Source: Bryobacterales bacterium
GTDB taxonomy: Bacteria; Acidobacteriota; Terriglobia; Bryobacterales; Bryobacteraceae
Length of the DNA stretch: 64,000 bases
Reading direction: 5' to 3'
Assembly (NCBI GenBank): GCA_003164035.1
Contig: PLRS01000092.1
Location: 62,001 to 126,000, forward strand
Shown here: piece by piece, positions 1-8,927 of the stretch
Numbering within the stretch: position 1 is the first letter of the stretch
How the letters are laid out: each line of letters begins with the position of its first letter
Program-made: the position numbers and the translations under genes
The notes under the pieces: generated by a model
Seen by the model: the letters and a program-made list of their open reading frames with translations, nothing else
Told to the model about the DNA's origin: nothing
Database searches by the model: none

Positions 1-300
1 GGCGAACTCCACCGCGCTCTCCGCCACCGCCGCCAGCGCCACCCCGCGCACGTGCGCCAGTTTCAAGGCGGTCTTTACGTTGGCCGCGTAGAAGACTTCC
101 TCGACGGCGGCCGCCTGCGGCGCGTAGCGCACCAGAAGCTCGCGCAAGGCCCTGGAAATCTCGGCCAGGCGCGTTTCGAAAGGCCGCTTCGGGCTGGTGC
201 GGATTACCCCAGCGGCCACCAGCCTGTGCGCGCTGCCGTCGCTGTCGATGACGCCGTAACCGGTTCGCTCCGATCCGCAATCGATCCCCAGCACGCGCAC
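1..300 (-). CDS. ruvC: Holliday junction resolvase RuvC, N-terminal 100 residues (runs off the window)
   Basis: RuvC is the endonuclease that resolves Holliday junctions with RuvAB. The visible N-terminus opens with [19 protein letters not shown], the RNase H-like first strand carrying the catalytic Asp (D7), and has VEEVFYAAN at about residues 66-74, where the family places its second catalytic acid (E67). The start is a GTG at 300, four bases after the yebC stop, so the two genes are almost certainly co-transcribed, the common yebC-ruvC order. A second GTG two codons later is possible. The C-terminal acidic residues lie outside the window. Confidence 0.95.
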   Translation of the reverse strand, partial: MRVLGIDCGSERTGYGVIDSDGSAHRLVAAGVIRTSPKRPFETRLAEISRALRELLVRYAPQAAAVEEVFYAANVKTALKLAHVRGVALAAVAESAVEFA

Positions 301-304
301 AGGT

Positions 305-1048
305 TTACGACAGAGCCTCCAGCTCCTTCTCGTCGATGTCGAAATTGGAATAGACGTTCTGCACGTCGTCGTGTTCTTCCAGCGCCTCGTTGAGCCGGAG
401 CATGGCGGCGGCGTTCTTACCCTCCAGTTTGACCAGGTTCTTTGGCACGAAAGCGATGCTCGCCTCCGGGGTCGGAATGTGGCTCGCCTCCAGCGCTTTC
501 AGCACGGCTTCGTGGGCCTCGGGAGGCGAAAGCACTTCCCACTGGTCGCCGAGGTTGCGCAGATCGTCGCCGCCGGCTTCGAGCACCACGTCCATGAGCT
601 GATCTTCGGTGGCCTTGTCGCCGGGTATGAAAATCTGGCTCTTGCGTTCGAACATCCAGGCGACGCTGCCCTGCTCGCCCATGTTGCCGCCGTTCTTCGA
701 AAAGACATGGCGGATATCGCTGACGGTGCGATTGCGGTTATCGGTGGCGACGTTCACCAGCACAGCCGCGCCCCCCGGCCCGTAGCCTTCGAACATGACT
801 TCGTCGATCTGCCCGCCTTCCAGCTCGCCGGTGCCGCGCATGATCGCCTTCTTGATGTTGTCCGAGGGCATGCTGACGGCCTTGGCGGCCACAATGGCGG
901 TACGCAGCCGCGGGTTCCCATCCGGGTCGCCGCCACTGCGCGCGGCGATCATGATTTCCTTGATGATGCGCGTGAAACTCTTCCCGCGCTTGGCGTCCAG
1001 CGCCGCCTTCTTGTGCTTAATGGTGGCCCATTTGGAATGGCCTGACAT
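305..1048 (-). CDS. yebC: YebC/PmpR family transcriptional regulator / translation factor
   Basis: The 247-residue protein has the full YebC layout: the N-terminus [14 protein letters not shown], the [10 protein letters not shown]-like stretch near residues 70-78 (here [15 protein letters not shown]), and the C-terminal NVYSNFDID motif that ends almost every YebC. Length is normal for the family (about 240-250). Members act as DNA-binding regulators and some relieve ribosome stalling at proline runs; the sequence does not tell which applies here. It sits directly upstream of ruvC. Confidence 0.96.
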   Translation of the reverse strand: MSGHSKWATIKHKKAALDAKRGKSFTRIIKEIMIAARSGGDPDGNPRLRTAIVAAKAVSMPSDNIKKAIMRGTGELEGGQIDEVMFEGYGPGGAAVLVNVATDNRNRTVSDIRHVFSKNGGNMGEQGSVAWMFERKSQIFIPGDKATEDQLMDVVLEAGGDDLRNLGDQWEVLSPPEAHEAVLKALEASHIPTPEASIAFVPKNLVKLEGKNAAAMLRLNEALEEHDDVQNVYSNFDIDEKELEALS

Positions 1049-1157
1049 GTTACCTCTCGAGGGTAGGCCCAGCCAACATGGCCGGGATTCTTGAACTTAA
1101 TGATTGCAACTACTAGAGAATAACAGAACCCTCGACAGCGCTCAACGGGCAGGCCGT

Positions 1158-2717
1158 TTACAGCCGCGCACCTACCGCCTTCGCCTGCAAAAACAGCAGC
1201 AGATAGTCCGGGCCGCCGGCTTTGGAATCGGTGCCCGACATGTTGAAACCTCCAAACGGATGGGCCCCCACCATGGCACCGGTACACTTCCGGTTGAAGT
1301 ACAGGTTGCCCACGTGGAAGCGCTCGCGCGCTTCGGCGAGATGCTGCCGGTTGTTGGAAAACACCGCTCCCGTGAGGCCGTATTGGGTATCGTTGGCCAG
1401 CGCCAGGGCGTGCTCGAAATCGCTCGCCTTGGTTACCGCCAACACCGGGCCGAAAATCTCTTCCTGGAAAATGCGCGCGCCCGCATCCACGTCGGCGATC
1501 ACCGTGGGCGCGATGAAATATCCGTCGCCCGGCGCGGCACTGCCTCCGGCCACCAGACGGCCTTCGGACTTGCCGGTCTCAATGTAAGAGAGGATGGTCT
1601 CGCGGGCGGCCCGATTGATCACCGGCCCCATGTAATGCGCGGGATCGTCGCACGGGCCCACAGTCAAAGCGGCCACCTTCGGCGCCAGTTTCTCCAGAAA
1701 GGCGTCGTACACCTTGGCATCGACGATGGCGCGGGAGCACGCCGAGCATTTCTGACCCTGGTAACCGAAGGCGGAGGCCACGACGCCGTCGACGGCTTTG
1801 TCGAGGTCGCAATCGCCGTCCACCACGATGGCGTCCTTGCCGCCCATTTCCGCTACCACCCGCTTGATCCAGATTTGTCCCGGCTGGGTCTTGGCGGCCA
1901 GCTCGTTGATGCGCAGGCCCACGTCGCGGGAGCCGGTGAAGGCGATGAAGCGGGTCTTGGGGTGCGCCACCAGGACGTCGCCGACGGCGGCGCCGCTGCC
2001 CGTCAGCAGGGTGAACGCCCGCTCCGGGAAACCGGCTTCGAGCAGCACCTCGGCGAACTTGGCGCCGATGGTGGGCGTGTCGCTCGAAGGCTTGACGACC
2101 ACCGTATTGCCGGTTACCAGGGCCGCGATGGTCATGCCCGCCAAAATCGCCAGCGGGAAATTCCATGGTGGGATCACCACCCCCACTCCCAGCGGGATAT
2201 AGGTCATTTCGTCGCGCTCGCCGGGCAACTGGACCATAGCGTGCGGCCCATCCAGGCGCTCCATTTCGAGCGCGTAGTACTCGCAGAAGTCGATCGCCTC
2301 GGCGATTTCGGCTTCGGCTTCGATCCAGCTCTTGCCGGCTTCATAGCACAGCCAGGCGTCGAACTCGAAACGGCGCAAGCGCAGCAGGCGGGCCGTCTCC
2401 CGCGCCATGCGGACGCGCTCGGTGGCCGGCGTGCGGCTCCATTCCGGGAAATATGCCAGCGCGGTTTCCACCGCCCGGTTGGCCAGCGCCGGGGTCGCCT
2501 TATGGTGAATGCCAACGGCTTGGCCGGGAGCGGAGGGGTTCAGCGAGGTCAGCAGGTCGCCAGTGGCAATGCTCTCGCCGGCCAGCCGCAGCTTATATTC
2601 GCGTCCGAATTCGGAGCGGACTTTGGCGAGCGAGTCTTCCATGGCGCGCCGGTTTTCGGGCAGGGCAAAATCGGCGAGCGCTTCGTTGCGGAATCGAGTC
2701 GAAATAGCAGTAGCCAT
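1158..2717 (-). CDS. pruA: L-glutamate gamma-semialdehyde (delta-1-pyrroline-5-carboxylate) dehydrogenase
   Basis: NAD-dependent oxidation of P5C/glutamate semialdehyde to glutamate, the last step of proline catabolism. From the ATG at 2717 the protein is 519 residues, matching the single-domain RocA/PruA type (about 515) rather than the PutA fusion. Visible aldehyde dehydrogenase features are PPWNFP (about 183-188, oxyanion Asn), the catalytic base Glu290 in VAEMGGK, and the nucleophile in GQKCSA (Cys324). The frame stays open to 3017, but the true start is set by GGAAGG just upstream of 2717. No proline dehydrogenase gene is nearby, so it could serve arginine/ornithine breakdown. Confidence 0.94.
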   Translation of the reverse strand: MATAISTRFRNEALADFALPENRRAMEDSLAKVRSEFGREYKLRLAGESIATGDLLTSLNPSAPGQAVGIHHKATPALANRAVETALAYFPEWSRTPATERVRMARETARLLRLRRFEFDAWLCYEAGKSWIEAEAEIAEAIDFCEYYALEMERLDGPHAMVQLPGERDEMTYIPLGVGVVIPPWNFPLAILAGMTIAALVTGNTVVVKPSSDTPTIGAKFAEVLLEAGFPERAFTLLTGSGAAVGDVLVAHPKTRFIAFTGSRDVGLRINELAAKTQPGQIWIKRVVAEMGGKDAIVVDGDCDLDKAVDGVVASAFGYQGQKCSACSRAIVDAKVYDAFLEKLAPKVAALTVGPCDDPAHYMGPVINRAARETILSYIETGKSEGRLVAGGSAAPGDGYFIAPTVIADVDAGARIFQEEIFGPVLAVTKASDFEHALALANDTQYGLTGAVFSNNRQHLAEARERFHVGNLYFNRKCTGAMVGAHPFGGFNMSGTDSKAGGPDYLLLFLQAKAVGARL

Positions 2718-3076
2718 CACCCTTCCATGGTACAGCCTCCACCGGCGATTGCTGTTACTATCGGCCTTCCGGCGGACTGTGGATTGGGCGGGTTTCCGGG
2801 AGAAGCTACCTGAGGCTTCAAACGGGAAAGCCCGGAGAAGAGTCCGGGCCTTCCACACGAAGCTGGAAAGGAGGATCCAGCTTATGATCCTTCTGCTGGT
2901 AAAGTTCCGGTCCGTTGTCGGCCGGCTTACGGCGCTGATCGTTTGGACCCGTAAGGGCCGGCGATAAACGCCGCGCGGGGGGACCGTTGCCTGCGGTTTC
3001 CCCGCTACCAGCATCATAACGCACCCCGCTCCGCTTTTCCAGCCACATGGCGTCGCCGGTTGTTGAGACTCCGCGT
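2718..3076. other. Intergenic region with a hairpin and a candidate small ORF
   Basis: A 359-base gap between pruA and the formyltransferase-deacetylase gene. It holds a stem (GCCCGGA at 2830-2836 pairing with TCCGGGC at 2843-2849) followed by a strong ribosome binding site and a 27-codon ORF on the + strand, listed separately. Nothing else is recognisable. Confidence 0.5.
2884..2967 (+). CDS. Candidate 27-residue hydrophobic/basic small protein
   Basis: ATG at 2884 is preceded at nine bases by AAAGGAGG, one of the best Shine-Dalgarno sequences in the window, while few neighbouring genes have one. The product begins MILLLVKFRS, continues with a second hydrophobic patch (LTALIVW) and ends TRKGRR, giving one short hydrophobic or amphipathic segment with a strongly basic tail. 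It lies alone on the + strand between leftward genes. It could be a small membrane peptide, a type I toxin or a chance ORF; conservation in related genomes is untested. Confidence 0.4.
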   Translation: MILLLVKFRSVVGRLTALIVWTRKGRR

Positions 3077-4756
3077 TCAGAGTAACCGTCTGAGGCGGCG
3101 GCCGATCGCGGCGGGAGTGAGCCCCTCGATTTCGAGCAGCAGATAGAGCGGCTTATGTCCTTCGCCCACACCGATCCGCGGAATGTCCCAAAGGTCGCTG
3201 CCGGGGTCCGCGAATCCGCCATGGGCCGAAAAGAGCGCCGCATAGCCGGCTTCCTTCACGAAGGCGCGCACTTCCGGCCGGATGTCCTGAATCCGTCCGA
3301 ACGGAAACGAAAACAGCGAAACCGGTTGGCCGGTCGCGGCTTGCAATTGCCGGCCGCTCTCGACGATTTCAAATCGGGCTTGCTCCAATTCGCATTGGCC
3401 CAGATTCACGTGATTCACCGTGTGCGCGCCAACCTCGAAACCGGCATCCGTCCATTTTTTCAGATCTTCGCGGCGGCAGTTTTCATACTGGAATGGGAAC
3501 CGGTCCAGGTCGTGTTGGAACGCGCGGCCGGTATCCACAAAGCCTGAACTTACAAACCCGGTGGCCGAAACCCCCGCAGCCTCCAGGATGGCAAAGGCGT
3601 CGGTGTAAACGTCGCGATAGGCGTCGTCGAAGTGGATCAGAACCGACGTGGCGGAAAGGGCCTTGCGGGCACAAATGCACTCGACCAGCGCACTGGTGGA
3701 CATCACCGCATAGCGGCTGCGAATCGCCAGCAAGTGCGCCGCGAAGCTCTCGGTTCCTATGGTCAGCACGTCGCGGGAAAAATCGTTGACGCGATGATAA
3801 AGCAAAATCGCGGCGCGCGCTTTCTTACGCCGCCCGCGAATCAGGTCGTACGCTCCGGAGCGAAAAATGGCGAGGCAGAGGATGTTCTTCGCCAGCACGG
3901 CGATATCGCTCTGCGCCCGCGGCCAATGGGGAAGGCGCGCATGAAGCTCGGCAACCTGGGCACGCGTTGGCTTGGTGCGCGTCCTGGCGTCCGCGCGCGG
4001 CTGTTTTTGCGGCACCGCGGTGCCCGCCGCCACTTTTTCCACGGCGCGGGCCAGCGCCCGAGCGCCCTCCCGGTCCAGTTGCTCGGCAAGACTTTCCGGC
4101 GTTTCCAGACGGCGGATGGGCACTTCGGATGTTTCGACCACGTCGCCGGTGTCCAAGCCCGAATCGACGAAATGCACCGTCACGCCGGCCGTTTGGGCCC
4201 CCTCGTAGAGCTCCCAAAAGCCCGGCGGCAGGCCGCGGTATTCCGGCACTTTCCCCTTATGCAGGTTGATCGATCCCAGCCGCGGCACGCGGAACGTCGA
4301 CGGTTTGAGGATGCGCGTGCCCAGTACGATTCCCAGGTCCGCGCCGTAGTGTTCGAGCAGCCGCACGGCTTCGGGACCGTTCAGATTTCCCGCCTCGCGG
4401 ACCTCGAAGCCGTGCGCGCGCGCAATATCCTCCAGCGTCTGACAACGGTGCGGGAACGCTTGGCGGAGCAGATCGAGAGTCTCCGGCAGGGAAGGTCCGC
4501 AGCGGTCGGCCAGCCGGTCGGAATAGTCGCGCAGGGCTCGAACACAGCGGCCGAGCGCGTAGGCCCAGCCTTCACGCCGAAGGTTGCGGCGCAGGTTTCG
4601 CCAGCGCTGCCGGAGGGTGTCGCGATGGGTGTCGATCAGCACCGCGACCGCGGTGACGCCGGAGCATTGGCACACGGCCTCCAGCGCGAGGCGCACCGCG
4701 CGCGAATCGCGGCCGGTCAGGAAGACCACGCGTAGACTTCGATTGGCTGAGATCAC
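3077..4756 (-). CDS. Formyltransferase-polysaccharide deacetylase fusion protein
   Basis: Two enzymes in one 559-residue chain. Residues 1-230 resemble folate-dependent formyltransferases (ArnA/Fmt type), with catalytic SINLHKGKVPEYRG at 162-175 (Asn164, His166) and DTGDVV at 202-207. After a basic linker (about 250-310), residues 315-559 form a carbohydrate esterase 4 domain: ILLYHRVND, the metal/catalytic pair in HFDDAY (Asp377, Asp378) and HTVNH (His445, His449). Start is GTG 4756. Last gene of the leftward exopolysaccharide operon, it probably N-formylates or deacetylates amino sugars of the polymer; the exact substrates are unknown. Confidence 0.85.
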   Translation of the reverse strand: MISANRSLRVVFLTGRDSRAVRLALEAVCQCSGVTAVAVLIDTHRDTLRQRWRNLRRNLRREGWAYALGRCVRALRDYSDRLADRCGPSLPETLDLLRQAFPHRCQTLEDIARAHGFEVREAGNLNGPEAVRLLEHYGADLGIVLGTRILKPSTFRVPRLGSINLHKGKVPEYRGLPPGFWELYEGAQTAGVTVHFVDSGLDTGDVVETSEVPIRRLETPESLAEQLDREGARALARAVEKVAAGTAVPQKQPRADARTRTKPTRAQVAELHARLPHWPRAQSDIAVLAKNILCLAIFRSGAYDLIRGRRKKARAAILLYHRVNDFSRDVLTIGTESFAAHLLAIRSRYAVMSTSALVECICARKALSATSVLIHFDDAYRDVYTDAFAILEAAGVSATGFVSSGFVDTGRAFQHDLDRFPFQYENCRREDLKKWTDAGFEVGAHTVNHVNLGQCELEQARFEIVESGRQLQAATGQPVSLFSFPFGRIQDIRPEVRAFVKEAGYAALFSAHGGFADPGSDLWDIPRIGVGEGHKPLYLLLEIEGLTPAAIGRRLRRLL

Positions 4757-4812
4757 GGACCCCTAAGCCGGCCTTCCTTTGTGGATTCCAGCTTCCCTCT
4801 CAGTCTACACCG

Positions 4813-4838
4813 GGGCCGCGGCGCGACAACCGCGGCCC
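4813..4838 (-). terminator. GC-rich hairpin after the asparagine synthase gene
   Basis: GGGCCGCGG (4813-4821) pairs perfectly with CCGCGGCCC (4830-4838) around an 8-base loop, 13 bases past the amidotransferase stop on the minus strand. No T-run follows, so it may only slow polymerase or stabilise the 3' end. Confidence 0.35.
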
Positions 4839-4850
4839 ACCGAATAGTGC

Positions 4851-6743
4851 TCAGTCCGAACAGCGAGACGCCACCGAAGCGGGCTGCGCATCCAACTGGC
4901 GAAACCAAAGTTCGAGCATCAGCAACGACCATAAAAAGGGCGCGCTGTCGCGGCGTCCGGAATCGTGTTCCGCGAGCATCTGCCGCACGAAAGGCGGCGA
5001 AACCACGCCGCGGCCGGCGAACGTCGCACTGGTCAGGTGGTCCCAGAGAAACGTCCGCAAGGCGCCGCGGAACCACAGCGCGAGCGGCACGCCAAAGCCC
5101 ATTTTGCCGCGGCTCAACAGAGGCGGCGGCAGCCGGTCTCCCAGGGCGCGCAGGAAGATGTACTTGCCCTGGCCGTTCCTGATCTTCCAGCCGTTTGGGA
5201 TTCCGGCCGCCATCTCGCCAAGCTCGTGGTCGAGCAAGGGGCAGCGCACTTCGAGCGAGTTCGCCATCGACATGCGGTCGACCTTGACCAGCATGTCGCC
5301 AGGCAGGTTCTGGGTGGTTTCGAAAAACAGCGCTTGCGACAGCAAATCGGCGCCGGCGGGGAGCAGGAAGTCCGCCAGCGTGCGCGTCAGATAGGCGCTG
5401 TCGGCCGGCAGCATCCACTCTTCTTGAAGCAACTCCTGGCGCAGAAACCAAGGCGCAAAGTTGCTCTCGAAGTATCGCTCCAAGGCGGTGGAGCGGCTCA
5501 GCATATGCAGATAATTCTTCCCGTAAGCCGAATACGGCAGCCGGTCGGCCGCCCAGGAGATGAAGGCACGCAACGCCCGGGGTACCCGATCCAGCTTCCG
5601 CAGTTTGTCGAGCGTCTGGAAGCGATCGTAGCCGGCGAACATCTCGTCGCCGCCATCGCCGCTCAGCGCGACCTTCACATGCTGGACGGCGAATTCGGAA
5701 ACGATAAACGTGGGGATGGCGGAAGAATCGCCGAACGGTTCGTCCAAGTGCCAGACCAATCGGGAAACCAGGTCCACCGCATCCGGCCGCACCACAATCT
5801 CGTGATGGTCGGTGCCATACTGGCGCGCCACCATGGCGGCGTATTCCAGTTCGTTGAAGGCGCTCTCCTCGAAACCGATCGAGAAGGTGCGCACCGGCTC
5901 GGCGGAAGCAAGCGCCATGGACGCCACCACCGAGCTGGAATCGATACCGCCGCTCAAAAAGGCGCCCAACGGCACATCGGCGATCATGCGGATACGCACC
6001 GATTCGTCGAACTTGTCCCGCAACCGGGCGCACGCGTCCGCCTCGGAGAAGCCCGCCGGCGTCTCGGCCACCGGGGTGGGAAACTGCCAGTAGCGGCCTT
6101 GACGGACGGTGCCGTCGGCGTCGTAAGTCAGCCAGGACCCGGCGGGCAGCTTGCGGACCGCCTTAAAACAGCTCATCGGTTCCGGGATGTAGGTGAACTG
6201 AAAGAAGAGGCGAAGGGCCTCGGCGTCGATCTCGGCGGGCACGCCGGCCGCGCGTAGGCATTTCAGCTCGCTGCCGAAATAAAGGCCCTCGGGCAATACG
6301 GCGTAGTAAAGGGGCTTCTTGCCGAAACGGTCGCGCGCCAGAAAAATACGCCGCAGGCGGGCATCCCAGATGGCATAAGCAAACATGCCGCGCAGGCGCT
6401 TCAACCCCTCGGCGCCCTGTTCTTCGTAGAGATGCACGAGGGTTTCGGTGTCGCTATTGGTGGTGAAGCGGTGCCCGCGGGAGATCAGATCGCGGCGAAG
6501 CTCCTGATAGTTGTAGATTTCGCCGTTGAAGACCACCCAGACGGATTCGTCTTCATTCGTCATGGGCTGATGGCCGGTGCTGAGATCGACGATGCTGAGG
6601 CGCCGCATGCCGATGGCACAGCCGCCATCCACGTGGTAGCCCTCATCGTCCGGCCCGCGGTGCCGTATCTGGTCGCACATGGCGCGCACCGCGGACACGC
6701 TGGCCCTGCCCTCGCGCAAGTAGAATCCGGCTATGCCACACAT
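4851..6743 (-). CDS. asnB: Asparagine synthase (glutamine-hydrolysing), exopolysaccharide-locus type
   Basis: 630 residues with an N-terminal Ntn glutaminase (MCGIAGF, nucleophile Cys2; NGEIYNYQEL at 73-82) and a C-terminal ATP-pyrophosphatase synthase domain (SGGIDSS at 264-270, SGDGGDEMFAGYDRF about 100 residues on). Glutamine-derived ammonia is transferred to an adenylated carboxylate. Enzymes of this architecture are regular members of capsule and exopolysaccharide clusters, where they are thought to amidate uronic acid residues. It is flanked by glycosyltransferase and deacetylase genes, so I infer polymer modification rather than housekeeping asparagine synthesis. Confidence 0.93.
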   Translation of the reverse strand: MCGIAGFYLREGRASVSAVRAMCDQIRHRGPDDEGYHVDGGCAIGMRRLSIVDLSTGHQPMTNEDESVWVVFNGEIYNYQELRRDLISRGHRFTTNSDTETLVHLYEEQGAEGLKRLRGMFAYAIWDARLRRIFLARDRFGKKPLYYAVLPEGLYFGSELKCLRAAGVPAEIDAEALRLFFQFTYIPEPMSCFKAVRKLPAGSWLTYDADGTVRQGRYWQFPTPVAETPAGFSEADACARLRDKFDESVRIRMIADVPLGAFLSGGIDSSSVVASMALASAEPVRTFSIGFEESAFNELEYAAMVARQYGTDHHEIVVRPDAVDLVSRLVWHLDEPFGDSSAIPTFIVSEFAVQHVKVALSGDGGDEMFAGYDRFQTLDKLRKLDRVPRALRAFISWAADRLPYSAYGKNYLHMLSRSTALERYFESNFAPWFLRQELLQEEWMLPADSAYLTRTLADFLLPAGADLLSQALFFETTQNLPGDMLVKVDRMSMANSLEVRCPLLDHELGEMAAGIPNGWKIRNGQGKYIFLRALGDRLPPPLLSRGKMGFGVPLALWFRGALRTFLWDHLTSATFAGRGVVSPPFVRQMLAEHDSGRRDSAPFLWSLLMLELWFRQLDAQPASVASRCSD

Positions 6744-6761
6744 GGGTTCAATATCCTGCCA

Positions 6762-7904
6762 TTACTGTAGCATTCGCCCGTGCGTCTCTCGCCCGTCCGC
6801 GCGCGTCAGATAACCTTCGTAGATCCGTTCCAGGCGGCGGGCCGAAGCCTGCAAGGAGAACTCGCGGCCGATGCGCGCCGTTCCGGCCGCGGCCAGCTTC
6901 GTGCGCGCACCCGGGTTGTCGATCAAGGCGCCCAGCGCGGCTGTCAAGCCGTCCAGGCCGCCCGGGTCGACCAGCAACCCGTCCACGCCGTGCTCGATCA
7001 ATTCCGGACATCCGCCCACCCGGCTGGCGATCACCGCGCAGCCGGACGCCATGGCCTCCATGATGGCGTTGGGCAGTCCCTCGCTCAAAGATGGATGAAC
7101 GAAAATATCGATACTGCGGAGCCGCGGGCCGACGTCCGGAGTCGAGGGCAGGAAGAGGCAAGCTTCCCCGAGCGAGAGGCGCTGGGCCAACCCGCGCAGC
7201 CGGGCCTCTTCCGGTCCGCTGCCGACGATCGCGAGCCGCATCCCCGCGGCGCGCCCGCGCACCCGGGCGAAAGCCTCCAGCAACTGGCCCAGGTTCTTCT
7301 CCGGACGCAGCACGCAGGCCACTCCCACCACCAGCTCCGCATCCGCCAATTCCGGCACGCGCTGGCGCGGCAGCGGCGGAAACTCGGCTGGATCGAGCCC
7401 GTTATGGCAAACCTGAATGCGCGATGCCGGATATCCGTAGCCCTTCAGGCACGCCGCCGCGGCCTCGCTATTGGCCACGACTCCGTGCGCCAGCCAGTGG
7501 GCCGCCAGCGTCAGGTAGCGGTACTTCGGCGGAACCGAGTCCATCAGGAAGCGCTGGCTCGAAAGCGCGATTACTCCGGGCACGGTTCGCGCCGCCGCCA
7601 CGCCCAGCGGCGCCACCGCGTAGTCGAAGGCGTGCACAATGGCGATCCGGTGCTCGCGGATATAGGCCCGCAGCTTGCGCCACGCCGCCGTCACCCCGCT
7701 CCCCACATAGGAACGCAACGGAAGATCCACCACTGGAATCCCCGCGCCCTCCAGGTCGGCTACGCGGAATCCGCCTTTCACCGTGGCCACGTGCGCCGCG
7801 AATCGGCCGCGGTCGATGGTGAGCGCCATTGCCGCCACTTGCCGCTCGCTCCCCCCGTGCCCGAGCGAATGGATCAGATACAATACTGGAACAGGGCGGC
7901 TCAT
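6762..7904 (-). CDS. Family 4 glycosyltransferase
   Basis: 380 residues with the GT-B fold signature of GT4 enzymes: the N-terminal YLIHSLGHGGSERQ glycine-rich acceptor loop, an FVHPSLSEGLPNAIMEAMA motif near residues 285-303 (the E-x7-E nucleotide-sugar site), then AVIASRVGGCPELI. It moves a sugar from an NDP donor to a growing lipid-linked oligosaccharide on the cytoplasmic face. The ATG at 7904 overlaps the upstream stop by the ATGA tetranucleotide, indicating translational coupling; the open frame further upstream belongs to the neighbour's shadow. Confidence 0.93.
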   Translation of the reverse strand: MSRPVPVLYLIHSLGHGGSERQVAAMALTIDRGRFAAHVATVKGGFRVADLEGAGIPVVDLPLRSYVGSGVTAAWRKLRAYIREHRIAIVHAFDYAVAPLGVAAARTVPGVIALSSQRFLMDSVPPKYRYLTLAAHWLAHGVVANSEAAAACLKGYGYPASRIQVCHNGLDPAEFPPLPRQRVPELADAELVVGVACVLRPEKNLGQLLEAFARVRGRAAGMRLAIVGSGPEEARLRGLAQRLSLGEACLFLPSTPDVGPRLRSIDIFVHPSLSEGLPNAIMEAMASGCAVIASRVGGCPELIEHGVDGLLVDPGGLDGLTAALGALIDNPGARTKLAAAGTARIGREFSLQASARRLERIYEGYLTRADGRETHGRMLQ

Positions 7905-8902
7905 GGACGCAGCGCGAGCGCCATTTCCTCGATTTCCGAAGGGCCGCCGTAGCGCTCGATCAGGCGAAATCCCTCCGCCGTCTTTTCGAAAACCGATACC
8001 CGATGCTCGGGCGGCCGCTCCCGCACCGTACGCCCCACCATCCAGATGCCGCCCGGGCGAAGGCTGTGCCAGACGCTGCGCGCGCCTTCGAGGAGCCGGG
8101 CTTCGTCGAAGTATACCCGGTTCAGGATATTCATGGTGCGCACCACGTCGGCCGGCGCCGGCGCCGGCGTGAATACGGAATGCCCGCGGATGGCAAAGGA
8201 TTCCGGCGCCAGGTTGGCCAATGCCAGGGCCTCCGGATGTACCAGCGGAAGCCTTGTCAACCGCATGGCTCCCAGCGGTTTTTCGTCCGTGCCCTCGGGC
8301 AGGGTCAGAAGGCCCGGCTCGAGGTCCGGTCCGGCGCCCAGCTCCCGCCAGATCCGCTTCAGCCGGCGCCGGGCCCGTTCCGCGAGGACGCGGTTGACAA
8401 TCAGCAGACGCGGTTCGGGCGGCTCGATGCGGATGGCAAAGGGCGGGCGAATGTACTGCAGCAGGCCGCCGCCGGTTTCGAGCACGTAAATCCCATCGCC
8501 CGGCACCTCCAGCGCCACCAGGTACAGGGTCAGGTCCGAGGCGGTGAGGTGGAAACGGGGAAACGCTTCCTCCAGGCGTTGGTGCCACTCGAGCGACGTC
8601 AGGCAGGCCGAAGCCGCCCAATCCTCCACCTGGATCGCGGGCCGTCCGGCCAGGCGCCGTTGCAGAATCGGCTGCGCCCACTCGTCCAGATCGGCGAACC
8701 GGTTGCGCGCGGTCATGCGATGTACGCCGCTGGTCAGCTTCATCTGCCGCATGATGCGCTCAAAGACCACGATTTCTTCCGGTTTGGGCGGAAGCGAGGT
8801 TTTGAGCAGGGTATAGGCGAAGCGGTTCCGGCGCAGCCAGCCCAAAGGCCCGCGGGCCTGGCCGGGGTAGCACCCGGCCTCAAAAATCCCGAGCTTCAAC
8901 AT
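7901..8902 (-). CDS. Uncharacterised protein of the exopolysaccharide operon, possibly a methyltransferase-like fold
   Basis: 333 residues, no family recognised with certainty. The middle has LTLYLVALEVPGDGIYVLETGGG and the last third TMNILNRVYF followed by LRPGGIWMVGR, a spacing reminiscent of the late strands of Rossmann-type (CheR-like) methyltransferases, but a clear GxGxG SAM loop is missing. There is no signal peptide or membrane segment. It lies between the flippase and a GT4 gene and is coupled by a 4-base overlap to the latter, so it is part of the same operon. A degenerate or regulatory role is possible. Confidence 0.7.
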   Translation of the reverse strand: MLKLGIFEAGCYPGQARGPLGWLRRNRFAYTLLKTSLPPKPEEIVVFERIMRQMKLTSGVHRMTARNRFADLDEWAQPILQRRLAGRPAIQVEDWAASACLTSLEWHQRLEEAFPRFHLTASDLTLYLVALEVPGDGIYVLETGGGLLQYIRPPFAIRIEPPEPRLLIVNRVLAERARRRLKRIWRELGAGPDLEPGLLTLPEGTDEKPLGAMRLTRLPLVHPEALALANLAPESFAIRGHSVFTPAPAPADVVRTMNILNRVYFDEARLLEGARSVWHSLRPGGIWMVGRTVRERPPEHRVSVFEKTAEGFRLIERYGGPSEIEEMALALRP

Positions 8903-8927
8903 GGCAAGGGGAGCGAGTTTCCATTTT

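Noticed and set aside
1104-2813. Long + strand frame of 569 codons
   Set aside because: It is antisense to pruA, whose dehydrogenase motifs are unambiguous; the translation has no recognisable domain.
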